Shown here in pieces: positions 1-8,072 of a stretch of 37,519 bases of DNA (position 1 is the first letter of the stretch; each line of letters starts with the position of its first letter). The notes beneath the pieces were generated by a model. The model did no database searches. It saw only the letters and a list, made by a program, of their open reading frames with translations, and had not been told where the DNA came from. The translations under genes and the position numbers were made by a program. The DNA comes from Candidatus Gastranaerophilales bacterium (lineage in GTDB: Bacteria; Cyanobacteriota; Vampirovibrionia; Gastranaerophilales; Gastranaerophilaceae): the NCBI GenBank assembly GCA_944324245.1, contig CALUVO010000013.1, positions 1 to 37,519 on the forward strand. The letters run 5' to 3'.

Positions 1-59
1 CCTCGCTTGTACTCAAGAGTATCCTGATATGTACGGCTCGTAAACTCGCCTACATCTCA

Positions 60-370
60 AGCTAGGAGTGGTACACACTCTGCCGAAGAAACAATTAAGT
101 ATTGTTTCTGAGAGGTAGACCCCATGCGCTTGTTGACTGTGCCGGACTTGTTGTTAAATATTGAACTTGCTTATTGCACAGGTTCAACAAGCGGATTTGC
201 CTTCTTTTCTTAGCGAGCTAAGGCGAGCTAAAGAAAATGGCGTCACGGCAAAACTGCAAACAATTAAAAACAATTATGGTTTGTAAATAGTGACCGGACG
301 GGTGAAACCCGGAGAGCGAGGACATTGAGCCGGCTTGTGCAAAGCACAAAAGGCGAAACTGTCCGAGCGT
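60..370 (+). ncRNA. candidate structured RNA or intron remnant
   Basis: No credible coding sequence covers the first 415 bases, but the stretch is rich in strong inverted repeats. A 9-bp perfect hairpin pairs 87-95 with 101-109. A 10-bp perfect stem pairs 127-136 with 184-193. TTTTCTTAGC at 205-214 pairs with 227-237 with one bulge, enclosed by TTTGCC 196-201 and GGCAAA 247-252. CGGG 299-302 pairs with CCCG 308-311 across TGAAA. GGACA 320-324 pairs with TGTCC 360-364 around an inner hairpin, 335-340 with 344-349. A last 7-bp hairpin, 403-409 with 417-423, overlaps the end of the next gene. The area is less AT-rich than other spacers. The plus strand was chosen arbitrarily. The GGACA...AAAGGCGAAACTGTCC arrangement recalls domain I of some group II introns, but no reverse transcriptase or domain V is visible. 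Boundaries and family are unknown. Confidence 0.4.
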
Positions 371-415
371 GAAGAAAATCCAAGACGTAGTCGGAGTCGG
401 TTGACGATATGAAAT

Positions 416-715
416 TTATCGTCTACATCCCTTATAAATCACGATGTAATTTTTCAAAATTTGTTTTTGAAAACTTTCGGGGACATCTTCAAACTTCACA
501 ACATCAATAAGAAATGGAATATTGCTTTCTTCCAAGGCAGATTTTAATTTTACTAAATCTCCCTCGCCGACAAGTGCAAGGTCAAGGTCACTGCCTTCGT
601 GTGCAGTACCGTCTACTCTGCTTCCGTAAGCAATGACTTCACAGTTTGGCGAAACTGTCTTAAAAATAGATTTTAATTCATCCAAAAATTTCTGCTCAAT
701 AAAGATTTTAGTCAT
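416..715 (-). CDS. mntA: MNT-type nucleotidyltransferase antitoxin (MntA-like)
   Basis: A 99-residue minimal nucleotidyltransferase. The signature GSx10DxD is complete: G31 S32, then ten residues to D43 and D45, with D71 as the likely third metal ligand. In the known HepT/MntA modules this protein neutralises the HEPN toxin by transferring AMP groups to a tyrosine of the toxin. The ATG at 715 was chosen because the protein aligns there with the family and because it overlaps the stop of the upstream HEPN gene by 8 bases, a typical coupled arrangement. The frame stays open further upstream, but that part lies inside the HEPN gene. The pair is transcribed toward the structured region at 1-415. 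The family call is firm. Activity is inferred from intact motifs. Confidence 0.88.
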   Translation of the reverse strand: MTKIFIEQKFLDELKSIFKTVSPNCEVIAYGSRVDGTAHEGSDLDLALVGEGDLVKLKSALEESNIPFLIDVVKFEDVPESFQKQILKNYIVIYKGCRR

Positions 716-1124
716 TTTGAATAACCTGTATAAGATTCTGTGTGTCTTGCACAAAATCATCAATGAGAACAAGTGTATCTTTGGCAAATTGCTCACCGTA
801 ATCGTGCGCAGTAGAATTTCTGTTGTCACGGTATTTGAACCATCTTTCAACTTCTTCTGCGTGCAAAAGCGAGTGTTTTGCTGCATAACGGAATAAATCT
901 TTAAACGTAAGCGCATCAACAGCTTTTTTTGACGAAAAATACGGAGTTAGTTTTTTTCTTAAAAGTTTTGCGCTCTGCTCAATTGTCATTTCAAAACCTT
1001 TAACGAGTGAGTTTCTGTACATTTCAAACTCTATAGAGCCCTCTTCATTTTGTTTTAAAAGCTCATAAGATTTTTTGAGGGTCAAAAGACATTTGTTTAA
1101 ATATTCGGTATTAATTTCACTCAT
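708..1124 (-). CDS. hepT: HEPN-domain toxin of a HEPN/MNT pair (HepT-like)
   Basis: A 138-residue, mostly helical protein of the HI0074/HepT type. Its active-site motif RNSTAHDY (R102 to Y109) is an exact Rx4HxY: Arg and His are the proposed RNase residues, and Tyr109 is the position adenylylated by MntA in characterised systems. It is first in a two-gene operon and overlaps mntA by 8 bases. An AAGG lies about 9 bases before the ATG. It is transcribed divergently from miaB across a 95-base spacer that must hold both promoters. Nothing suggests decay. RNA cleavage is known for the family and is not shown here. Confidence 0.87.
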   Translation of the reverse strand: MSEINTEYLNKCLLTLKKSYELLKQNEEGSIEFEMYRNSLVKGFEMTIEQSAKLLRKKLTPYFSSKKAVDALTFKDLFRYAAKHSLLHAEEVERWFKYRDNRNSTAHDYGEQFAKDTLVLIDDFVQDTQNLIQVIQND

Positions 1125-1206
1125 TGATTTTAACCTTAAACATTATGCTATCTAATATTAGCACAATTTCAGGCAAAAATTAATTTTATTTCTTCTGTTT
1201 TTTACA

Positions 1207-1212
1207 TATAAT
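1207..1212 (+). promoter_or_regulatory. possible -10 box giving leaderless miaB mRNA
   Basis: A perfect TATAAT ends only 7 bases before the miaB ATG at 1220, and no Shine-Dalgarno sequence precedes that ATG. If the box is used, transcription would begin at or next to the start codon. No good -35 box lies 16-18 bases upstream, so this is a weak inference. Confidence 0.35.
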
Positions 1213-1219
1213 TCTTTTT

Positions 1220-2614
1220 ATGGAAAATAAAAATTTTAACCAAAAAGTTTATATAGAGACAATGGGCTGCCAGATGAATAAATCCGATACGGAAAGAATC
1301 CTCGGTATGCTTTCTCATTTTGGTTATGAAGAAACAACAGAACCTAAAGAAGCGGATTTGCTGATGGTAAACACCTGCTCTATTAGACAACTTTCCGCAG
1401 ATAAAGCATACAGCCTTGTCGGTGTGTGGGGTAAATGGAAACAGGAAGAAAGACAAAAAGAGCTTCAGGGTAAGCCCTTTAAGAATATCAAAATTGCCTT
1501 TTGCGGATGTGTAGCGCAGCAGGATAAAGAAAAACTACTAAAACGCTTCACGTACGTAGATTTAGTCTTTGGCACAAACAATGTTTACGAACTTCCGGAA
1601 TTAATCAAAAGAATAAACGAGGGGGAAAGAGTCTGTGCTACAAACGAAACTCCGAAGAAATTTACAGACGGCGAAGAAGAAGCAAAATATGAAATTAAAA
1701 GGGCAAAAAGCCTGAATGCATGGATTCCGATTATGGAAGGCTGCAACAATTTTTGTACCTACTGTATAGTCCCTTTTACAAGAGGAAGAGAAAGAAGCAG
1801 AAAACCTGCCGAAATTTTAGAAGAAACCAAAAAAGCAATACAAGAAGGATTTAAGGAGATTACACTGCTCGGGCAGAATGTTGACAGTTACGGCAAGACC
1901 CTTGACAAAGACAGAGATTATGACGGCAGAGAGGTTACTCTGGCTAACCTGCTTCGGGACTTGAATAAAATAGAAGGAAAATTTAGAATCCGTTTTGTGA
2001 CATCTTACCCGACAGATATTACCGATGATTTGATTCAAGCGGTAAAAGAATGTGACAAGGTATGCGAATTTTTCCATATTCCTATGCAGTCAGGCAATTC
2101 AAAAGTGTTGAAAGAAATGAACCGCAGATACAATAGAGAAGAATACGGGCAGATTGTAAAAAAAATCCGTGACACTTTTGAAAATGTAGCAATAACCTCA
2201 GATTTTATAGCAGGATTCCCAGGAGAAACAGAAGAAGAGTTTATCGATACTCTGAGTGCAATAGATGAATTTGAACTGGATTATTCCAATACAGCGGCAT
2301 ATTCTCCAAGAGTAAAAACAAAAGCAGCAAAATGGACAGACAAGTTTATTGACGAAGAAACAAAATTTGAAAGACTTGCCCGTTTGAATGAAAAAAATAG
2401 AGAAGCCTGCTTAAAATCAAATGAAAAATGTATAGGAAAAACCTTTGAAATTCTTGTTGAGTCATTTGAGGATAAAGACGGAAAAATTATTCTGGCCGGC
2501 AGAGCAAGAAATAATAAAATAGTCCATTTCAAAGGTGACAAAAATCTTGTCGGAGAATTTGCCAACGTAAAAATAACAGGCGCCAGCACATGGCATCTCA
2601 GAGGAGAACTGTAA
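1220..2614 (+). CDS. miaB: tRNA-2-methylthio-N6-dimethylallyladenosine synthase MiaB
   Basis: A 464-residue radical SAM methylthiotransferase that adds the 2-methylthio group to isopentenyl-adenosine 37 of tRNAs reading UNN codons. The N-terminal UPF0004 domain carries the three auxiliary [4Fe-4S] cysteines at C17 (MGCQMNKSD), C53 (NTCSIR) and C97 (CGCVAQ). The radical SAM motif is C175-NNF-C179-TY-C182. The C-terminal 65 or so residues look like a TRAM RNA-binding domain. The length is normal for MiaB. No ribosome site is visible ahead of the ATG and a TATAAT lies just upstream, so the mRNA may be leaderless. The next gene begins immediately after the stop codon. Confidence 0.96.
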   Translation: MENKNFNQKVYIETMGCQMNKSDTERILGMLSHFGYEETTEPKEADLLMVNTCSIRQLSADKAYSLVGVWGKWKQEERQKELQGKPFKNIKIAFCGCVAQQDKEKLLKRFTYVDLVFGTNNVYELPELIKRINEGERVCATNETPKKFTDGEEEAKYEIKRAKSLNAWIPIMEGCNNFCTYCIVPFTRGRERSRKPAEILEETKKAIQEGFKEITLLGQNVDSYGKTLDKDRDYDGREVTLANLLRDLNKIEGKFRIRFVTSYPTDITDDLIQAVKECDKVCEFFHIPMQSGNSKVLKEMNRRYNREEYGQIVKKIRDTFENVAITSDFIAGFPGETEEEFIDTLSAIDEFELDYSNTAAYSPRVKTKAAKWTDKFIDEETKFERLARLNEKNREACLKSNEKCIGKTFEILVESFEDKDGKIILAGRARNNKIVHFKGDKNLVGEFANVKITGASTWHLRGEL

Positions 2615-3076
2615 ATGAATTCAGCCGTATACAAAAGGCTTTGTGCTTTGTTTATTATCATGGCATCAGTTTGTCTGCCTGCTTTTTCAATGAAAGTAAT
2701 TAACAAGATAGACTGGAATCAAAAAAGAAAAGCGGAATTTATTGGCATAGAGGACGCGCTGGAAGTGAAAATAAAAGTAGACCGTTTACTTGGACCGGCT
2801 TATGTCTCAAATCTTAACTGTCACGAATACAGCAGGGTATATGCTCTGAAAAGCAGCGGCGGAAATATTTATCTTCGTCCGAGAAGACGTTCTGTCAGAA
2901 TCAGCAGAGAACCTACCGTTTATTTATTAAAAATTTTCAGGGAACACAAGGATAATATCTATTTCAAACCTAACGGAGTCGGACTTTTCGGAAACCTTGT
3001 AGGCGAGTTTTATATAGGCAATGACAGTCTCAGCAAGCACATGGTGGATGCCGGTTATTGCGATTATGTAAAATAA
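2615..3076 (+). CDS. secreted protein resembling a degenerate staphylococcal-nuclease fold
   Basis: A 153-residue protein with an N-terminal signal-like segment (about residues 9-25, hydrophobic, after Lys8 and Arg9), so probably exported. It is a paralogue of the protein at 3128-3577: both end in a GE(F/L)YI-x5-L-x8-GYC block followed by a short basic tail. The order of strands and the C-terminal 'visible-gene-product, add-residue, G-Y' pattern recall the SNase/thermonuclease fold. Where SNase has the D40-x-x-E43 metal/catalytic stretch, this protein reads NLNCHEYS, so Asp is replaced and no catalytic Arg is obvious. It is therefore probably not a nuclease. The ATG directly abuts the miaB stop (TAAATG), implying translational coupling, although nothing links the two functions. 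The fold assignment is tentative. Confidence 0.6.
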   Translation: MNSAVYKRLCALFIIMASVCLPAFSMKVINKIDWNQKRKAEFIGIEDALEVKIKVDRLLGPAYVSNLNCHEYSRVYALKSSGGNIYLRPRRRSVRISREPTVYLLKIFREHKDNIYFKPNGVGLFGNLVGEFYIGNDSLSKHMVDAGYCDYVK

Positions 3077-3087
3077 TATTGTATAAT
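3058..3087 (+). promoter_or_regulatory. candidate promoter for the second nuclease-fold paralogue
   Basis: TTGCGA at 3058-3063 and TATAAT at 3082-3087 are separated by 18 bases. The predicted start near 3094 would give a leader of about 34 bases before the ATG at 3128. The -35 box overlaps the end of the preceding gene. Confidence 0.45.
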
Positions 3088-3127
3088 TCTCTAAAAGAAT
3101 ATCTGCTGTACTATAAGGAAGATGAAT

Positions 3128-3577
3128 ATGTTAAAAAAATGTGTGTTTATACTGTTAGCAACAATTATAGCAGCAACACCTGTTTTTGCTGCAAAAAATA
3201 TAGGCGGAATGCCAAACGGAAAAATAAAAGTAAGATTAATAGATGCTTATAATGCAACAACTTACAAAGTTGAATTGCCGGACAATACAAATACCGTTGT
3301 TTTTCTCTCCAATATAGATTGCAACGAGTATCAAATGCAGCGCACATTCAGAACAGCCAACGGATATCGTTATATCAGACCTGTCGGAACTAAGCATTTT
3401 GTCAATAACAGAGCAGTAAATTATGTAGGACGTTTCGCATTCTTACGTTCCAATAATGTATATTTTCAAGCACTCGGCAGTGGTGTAAACGGTTATCCTG
3501 TCGGAGAATTATATATTAATGATATGAATCTGGGTGCAAATCTTGTCGAAAAAGGTTATTGCACTTACATTCGATAA
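3128..3577 (+). CDS. secreted degenerate nuclease-fold-like paralogue
   Basis: A 149-residue protein with a clear signal peptide: LKK, a hydrophobic run, then cleavage plausibly after VFA (about residue 20). It resembles the preceding gene along its length and shares the pattern ending GELYI...LGANLVEKGYC. In the SNase-like view the stretch NIDCNEYQ keeps both acidic positions (D and E), but the preceding strand lacks the catalytic Arg, so nuclease activity is doubtful. The ATG at 3128 was preferred to the ATG at 3122: AAGGAAG at 3115-3121 sits 6 bases before the former and touches the latter. It has its own candidate promoter. dapA follows after 42 bases. The fold is suggested by eye only. 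Confidence 0.62.
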   Translation: MLKKCVFILLATIIAATPVFAAKNIGGMPNGKIKVRLIDAYNATTYKVELPDNTNTVVFLSNIDCNEYQMQRTFRTANGYRYIRPVGTKHFVNNRAVNYVGRFAFLRSNNVYFQALGSGVNGYPVGELYINDMNLGANLVEKGYCTYIR

Positions 3578-3619
3578 TATAATATACTTATTAATATAGA
3601 TTTTTAAAAGGAGAGTTCT

Positions 3620-4507
3620 ATGAATATGCGATTTGATGCAGGTGAAATTATTACGGCAATGATTACGCCGATGGACAAAGACAGAAACGTTGATTACAAA
3701 TCGCTTGAAAAACTCGTAGAACATCTCATTTCAACAGGGACCGAAAGCATCCTTGTTGCAGGAACTACAGGTGAATCCCCGACATTGACACACGATGAAG
3801 AAGTTGAAATTTTTAACTTTGTAAAAAATGTTGCAAACGGCAGAGCAAAACTTATTATGGGAGCAGGCTCCAATTGTACAAAAACAGCTGTTATGGCAAC
3901 AAATAACGCAAAACAATGCGGCGCTGATGCAATACTATCAGTAGTTCCGTATTATAATAAACCTTCTCAAAAAGGTCTTATTGCTCATTTTTCAACTATT
4001 GCAGAGTCTACTGATTTGCCGGTTCTTTTATACAATATTCCGGGCCGTACCGGTATTACAATGAAACCGGAAACAATCGCACATCTGGCGCAAAAGCATA
4101 AAAACATCTTTGCCGTAAAACAAAGTCTGGCTGATATGGATATTATCACGGAAACAAGAAGATTGTGCCCCGAAGATTTTGTGATTTATTCCGGTGATGA
4201 CAGTCTTACACTGCCGATGGTTTCTGTCGGCGCACACGGTGTAATCTCCGTTGCTTCTCATATTATCGGTAAACAAATGCACGAAATGCTAAACCTTTAC
4301 AAATCAGGTAAAGTTACAGAAGCTACAAAAATGCACTTAAAACTCTATCCGTTATTCAAAAAAATCTTTATGGCACCCAATCCTGTTCCTGTCAAAGAAT
4401 GTCTCAAACAAATGGGTATTATCGAAAACTATGTAAGACGTCCTCTTGTCGAACTCGATGAAGACGAAAAACAGGAACTTCTTTCTGTTTTAAAAAATTA
4501 TATTTAA
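3620..4507 (+). CDS. dapA: 4-hydroxy-tetrahydrodipicolinate synthase DapA
   Basis: A 295-residue TIM-barrel aldolase that condenses pyruvate with aspartate semialdehyde, the committed step to diaminopimelate and lysine. Visible landmarks are AGTTGESPT (residues 47-55, with T49 and T50), Y139 and R143 in YNIPGRTG, and the Schiff-base K167 in FAVKQS. Length and order are standard. The start is fixed by AAAAGGAGAG ending 4 bases before the ATG. It stands with no other dap gene nearby. A strong hairpin terminator follows about 65 bases after the stop. Confidence 0.96.
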   Translation: MNMRFDAGEIITAMITPMDKDRNVDYKSLEKLVEHLISTGTESILVAGTTGESPTLTHDEEVEIFNFVKNVANGRAKLIMGAGSNCTKTAVMATNNAKQCGADAILSVVPYYNKPSQKGLIAHFSTIAESTDLPVLLYNIPGRTGITMKPETIAHLAQKHKNIFAVKQSLADMDIITETRRLCPEDFVIYSGDDSLTLPMVSVGAHGVISVASHIIGKQMHEMLNLYKSGKVTEATKMHLKLYPLFKKIFMAPNPVPVKECLKQMGIIENYVRRPLVELDEDEKQELLSVLKNYI

Positions 4508-4570
4508 ACGAACTTGTATCAAATAAATAAACAGAAGCCTGCAGCTTTGCCGCTCCAAATGCTTCAAAAT

Positions 4571-4605
4571 AAAAAAGGAGGGTTTTTAACCTTCCCTTTT
4601 TATTT
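4571..4605. terminator. bidirectional rho-independent terminator
   Basis: An AAAAAGGAGGGTT arm and an AACCTTCCCTTTTT arm form a hairpin with one small irregularity. There is a T tract on the right and an A tract on the left. It lies between the convergent genes dapA and ileS, so it can serve both strands. Confidence 0.8.
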
Positions 4606-4624
4606 TATAAACACCAATTACTGA

Positions 4625-7450
4625 TTAATCTTTGCCGTTTATTGCATTCAGACAATCCTGACAGATTCTGCCGTGCTCTCCGTAATCAGAAAGCTCTCTG
4701 TACTTCCAGCATCTATCGCATTTTTCGCCATGTGCTTCTGTTACGTAGATAGTGTAATCATCTTCCGTATATTCATTCAGCACATTATCAGGTGCTTTTT
4801 CCGTAAGTTCCGCCTGTGATGTAATGAATATATTAGGCAGCTCTTTTGCGTAGTGTTTCAAAAGCGTATGGTCGCCGCCTTTTACATATACAGCAACTTC
4901 GAGCGAACTTCCTATTTTTTTGTCAGCTCTTAAAGGCTCAATTGCCTTTGTGACTATTTCTCTTAATTTTAATATTTTTGTAAATTCTTTTTCTATTTTT
5001 TCGTTAGCCCATTTTGCATTTGTTACAGGCCAATCTGCAAGCAGAATACTTTCCAGATTGTTTCTTTGCTTTTCAGGAGTGTTCTGCCAGATATCTTCAG
5101 CCTGATGAGGCATTACAGGTGCCAGCATTCTTGTCAATGCCTGTGATATTTCATACATAACTGTCTGGCATGCACGTCTTGAGAGTGATTTTTTGCCAGC
5201 TGTATACAATCTGTCTTTTACAATATCCAGATAGAATGAGCTTAAATCTGCCGCAGCAAAGTTTTGCAGGTGCTGGAAGTACTTATAAAATTCGTAATTT
5301 TCAAATGCTTCCGTAACATTTGCAATAAGGTTGTTTAATTTATGCAGCGCAAATTTATCAATAGCTTTCAAATCTTTATAGAAAACATAATCCGCTATCG
5401 GGTCAAAATCATAAAGATTACCCAGAAGGAATCTTGAGGTATTTCTCATCTTTTTAAAGATTTCAACCATCTGCTTAATAGCAGTATCACCGATTCTTAC
5501 ATCGTTTCTGTAATCCACAGAAGCTGCCCACAATCTCAAAACATCAGCTCCGTAGAGTTTTATAATATCCTGAGGCGCAACAGTGTTGCCAAGAGATTTA
5601 CTCATCTTTTTACCTTCAGCATCCAGAACAAAACCGTGTGTCAATACGGTCATATAAGGAGCGCGTCCGGAAGTTGCTACAGCCGTAAGAAGTGATGACT
5701 GGAACCAGCCTCTGTGCTGGTCTGAGCCTTCCAGATACATTTCAACCGGCAAATGTCCGAGTTCTTTATATCTTTTTTCCACTACCGCACGGTGTGTGAT
5801 ACCGGAATCAAACCATACATCCATGATATCTTTTTCTTTAAGGAAACGTCTGCTTCCGCAGTGAGGACATTTAAACGCTGTAGGAAGAAGGTATTTTGCT
5901 TCTTCTTTTGCCCAGATATCAGAAGATTCTTTTTCAAATATTTTTGCAAGGTTTTCAATCGTTGCAGGAGTAACAATAGCCTCTCCGCAATCCTTGCAAT
6001 AAAATACAGGAATCGGTACTCCCCAGACTCTTTGTCTGGAAATACACCAGTCTGTACGAGAAGCAACCATGTTAGAAATTCTCTGCTCGCCGGAAGCCGG
6101 AATCCACTGAACATTGCTTATTTCTCTTAATGCTTCTTCTCTGAATTTGTCTACTTTTACAAACCATTGAGGAGTTGCTCTGTAGATTACGGGGTGCTTG
6201 CATCTCCAGCAGTGAGGATAACTATGCGTAATTTCTTTGTGTCCGAGAAGTGCCCCTGCAGCATCCAGACGTTCAAGAACAACTTTGTTGCCGTCTTCGT
6301 AGTAGATACCTTTCATATCCTCGACTTCGTCAGTCCAGTATCCTTTTGCATCAAGAGGCGACAAGACATCTATTCCGTACTTCTGGCAGACTTCCCAGTC
6401 CTCAAGACCGTGCCCCGGAGCCGTATGTACACAACCTGTACCGGCATCCAGAGTAACGTGGTCGCCCAGTATTACCTGACTCATTCTGTCATAAAGCGGA
6501 TGTTTTGTTTTCATGTTTTCAAGGTCTTTTCCGCCGACAGTACCTAAAATAGTTATGTCTTTTTCATCAAAAGCATTGTCTGCAACAAATGCATTTACAA
6601 GATCCGTTGCTATAATATAAATTTCATCCGTATACTGAACAAGAGAATATTCAAACCTTTCATTCAAGCAGATTGCAAGGTTTGAAGGAATTGTCCAGGG
6701 TGTTGTTGTCCAGATAACAGCATATATTTTGTTTTTGCTTTGTATACCAGCAAGTTCTTTAATCTTAAGAGAATCTACTTCTCTAAATTCAAATTTTACA
6801 TAAATTGCGGTAGATGTGTGGTCTGCGTATTCCACTTCCGCTTCTGCAAGTGCAGTTTCGCATTTCGGGCACCAGTAAACAGGTTTCAAACCCTTTTCGA
6901 TATATCCTTTCTGGTACATTTCACCAAAAATTCTGACCTGTTCCGCTTCTATTTCTGGCGAAATAGTTACATAAGGATTTGACCAGTTGCCCCATACCCC
7001 GAGACGTCTAAAATCTTCTTCCTGTCCGTGAAGGTTTCTTAAAGCAAATTCTCTGCATTTTAGGCGGAGTAAATATTTTGAAACAGCTTCTCTTCCGCCT
7101 TCAATAGTTTTTACAACCGCATTTTCAATAGGCAGCCCGTGTCCGTCATATCCGGGGACATAAGGAGAGTAATATCCGCCTAAAGATTTATATTTAATAA
7201 CAATGTCTTTTAGAATTTTGTTTAAAGCTGTTCCAATATGAATTTTAGGAGAACTTAAGTACGGAGGCCCGTCATGGAGTACAAATTTCTTTTCAATATC
7301 TCTTTGTGCAAGATTTTTTTCGTATATTTTTCTGTCTTCCCAAAAATCCTGTATATCAAGTTCTCTGACAGGAGCATTTGCTCTCATGGCAAGTGTTGTC
7401 TGCGGCAGATTCAGTGTATCTTTAAACTCAAATTCTTTTTTATCCGACAT
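4625..7450 (-). CDS. ileS: isoleucyl-tRNA synthetase
   Basis: A 941-residue class I synthetase that charges tRNA-Ile in the cytoplasm. The Rossmann fold starts with HDGPPY (59-64) and the HIGH-equivalent, which here reads HIGT (71-74). The family's usual ANG before it is replaced by LSS. An editing (CP1) domain with TTTPWTIPSN and DAGTGCVHTAPGHG follows. KMSKS is at about 614-618. The C terminus has a zinc-binding CxxC...CxxC pair (CDRC and CQDC). Full length is normal. GAGGG precedes the ATG by about 5 bases. It is the last gene of a minus-strand run headed by the TPR gene, 69 bases after apt. The HIGT variant deserves note but does not cast doubt on the identification. Confidence 0.97.
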   Translation of the reverse strand: MSDKKEFEFKDTLNLPQTTLAMRANAPVRELDIQDFWEDRKIYEKNLAQRDIEKKFVLHDGPPYLSSPKIHIGTALNKILKDIVIKYKSLGGYYSPYVPGYDGHGLPIENAVVKTIEGGREAVSKYLLRLKCREFALRNLHGQEEDFRRLGVWGNWSNPYVTISPEIEAEQVRIFGEMYQKGYIEKGLKPVYWCPKCETALAEAEVEYADHTSTAIYVKFEFREVDSLKIKELAGIQSKNKIYAVIWTTTPWTIPSNLAICLNERFEYSLVQYTDEIYIIATDLVNAFVADNAFDEKDITILGTVGGKDLENMKTKHPLYDRMSQVILGDHVTLDAGTGCVHTAPGHGLEDWEVCQKYGIDVLSPLDAKGYWTDEVEDMKGIYYEDGNKVVLERLDAAGALLGHKEITHSYPHCWRCKHPVIYRATPQWFVKVDKFREEALREISNVQWIPASGEQRISNMVASRTDWCISRQRVWGVPIPVFYCKDCGEAIVTPATIENLAKIFEKESSDIWAKEEAKYLLPTAFKCPHCGSRRFLKEKDIMDVWFDSGITHRAVVEKRYKELGHLPVEMYLEGSDQHRGWFQSSLLTAVATSGRAPYMTVLTHGFVLDAEGKKMSKSLGNTVAPQDIIKLYGADVLRLWAASVDYRNDVRIGDTAIKQMVEIFKKMRNTSRFLLGNLYDFDPIADYVFYKDLKAIDKFALHKLNNLIANVTEAFENYEFYKYFQHLQNFAAADLSSFYLDIVKDRLYTAGKKSLSRRACQTVMYEISQALTRMLAPVMPHQAEDIWQNTPEKQRNNLESILLADWPVTNAKWANEKIEKEFTKILKLREIVTKAIEPLRADKKIGSSLEVAVYVKGGDHTLLKHYAKELPNIFITSQAELTEKAPDNVLNEYTEDDYTIYVTEAHGEKCDRCWKYRELSDYGEHGRICQDCLNAINGKD

Positions 7451-7519
7451 TTCGTCCCTCTATTCATTAATATTGTAGTAATTATAATTTTATATTAAAA
7501 ATCTTAAGAAAAAAAGCGG

Positions 7520-8047
7520 CTATAAACCTTTGTATTGAATCATTGAAGTAACTTCAACACCTTCAAGTTTTTTTCTTCCGCCGAGATCGGAAAGTTCAAT
7601 AATAAACCCTGCACCGACTACATTTGCACCGGCTTTTTTAAGTAATTTGCAAGCCGCATCAACCGTTCCGCCTGTTGCCAGCAAATCATCAATAACAAGC
7701 ACATTTTTGCCGGGTTCTACAGCATCTGCATGCATTTCAATTTTATCTGTACCGTATTCCAGTTCATATTCCTGAGAAATTGTGTCTGCAGGAAGTTTAC
7801 CCGGCTTTCTTATCAAAATGAAACCGGCTCCGAGTTTGTATGCAAGAGGCGCACCGAAAATAAAGCCTCTGGACTCAATACCGGCTACATAATCAATTTT
7901 TTTATCTTCATACTGCTGTACAAGAAAATCAATCATAAACTGCATTGCTTTTGCATCTTTTACTGCAGTTGTAATGTCTCTGAAAACAATTCCTTTCTTG
8001 GGGAAATCAACAATATCTCTAACCTTTGATTCTACATAATTTTGCAT
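7520..8047 (-). CDS. apt: adenine phosphoribosyltransferase
   Basis: A 175-residue type I phosphoribosyltransferase that salvages adenine with PRPP to AMP. The PRPP-binding signature VLVIDDLLATGGT spans residues 116-128. The opening VRDIVDFPKKGIVFRDIT is typical of Apt, and GIESRGFIFG (56-65) forms the base-side hood. The ATG at 8047 matches the usual family start. The ribosome site is poor, with AAGGAAG about 13 bases upstream. It lies 25 bases after metY on the same strand, so the two are probably cotranscribed. SAM- and homocysteine-cycle metabolism also yields adenine, which could explain the pairing, but that link is inference. Confidence 0.95.
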   Translation of the reverse strand: MQNYVESKVRDIVDFPKKGIVFRDITTAVKDAKAMQFMIDFLVQQYEDKKIDYVAGIESRGFIFGAPLAYKLGAGFILIRKPGKLPADTISQEYELEYGTDKIEMHADAVEPGKNVLVIDDLLATGGTVDAACKLLKKAGANVVGAGFIIELSDLGGRKKLEGVEVTSMIQYKGL

Positions 8048-8072
8048 CTTTTTCTGTTCTCTTCCTTTTCTT

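Noticed and set aside
1..415. RNase P RNA or tmRNA
   Set aside because: The conserved RNase P cores (GAGGAAAGTCC, ACAGAA) and the tmRNA ends and tag frame are absent on either strand.
5753..6130. Plus-strand frames of 110-126 codons inside ileS
   Set aside because: They are antisense frames of a well-conserved gene, rich in Phe/Cys, without ribosome sites.
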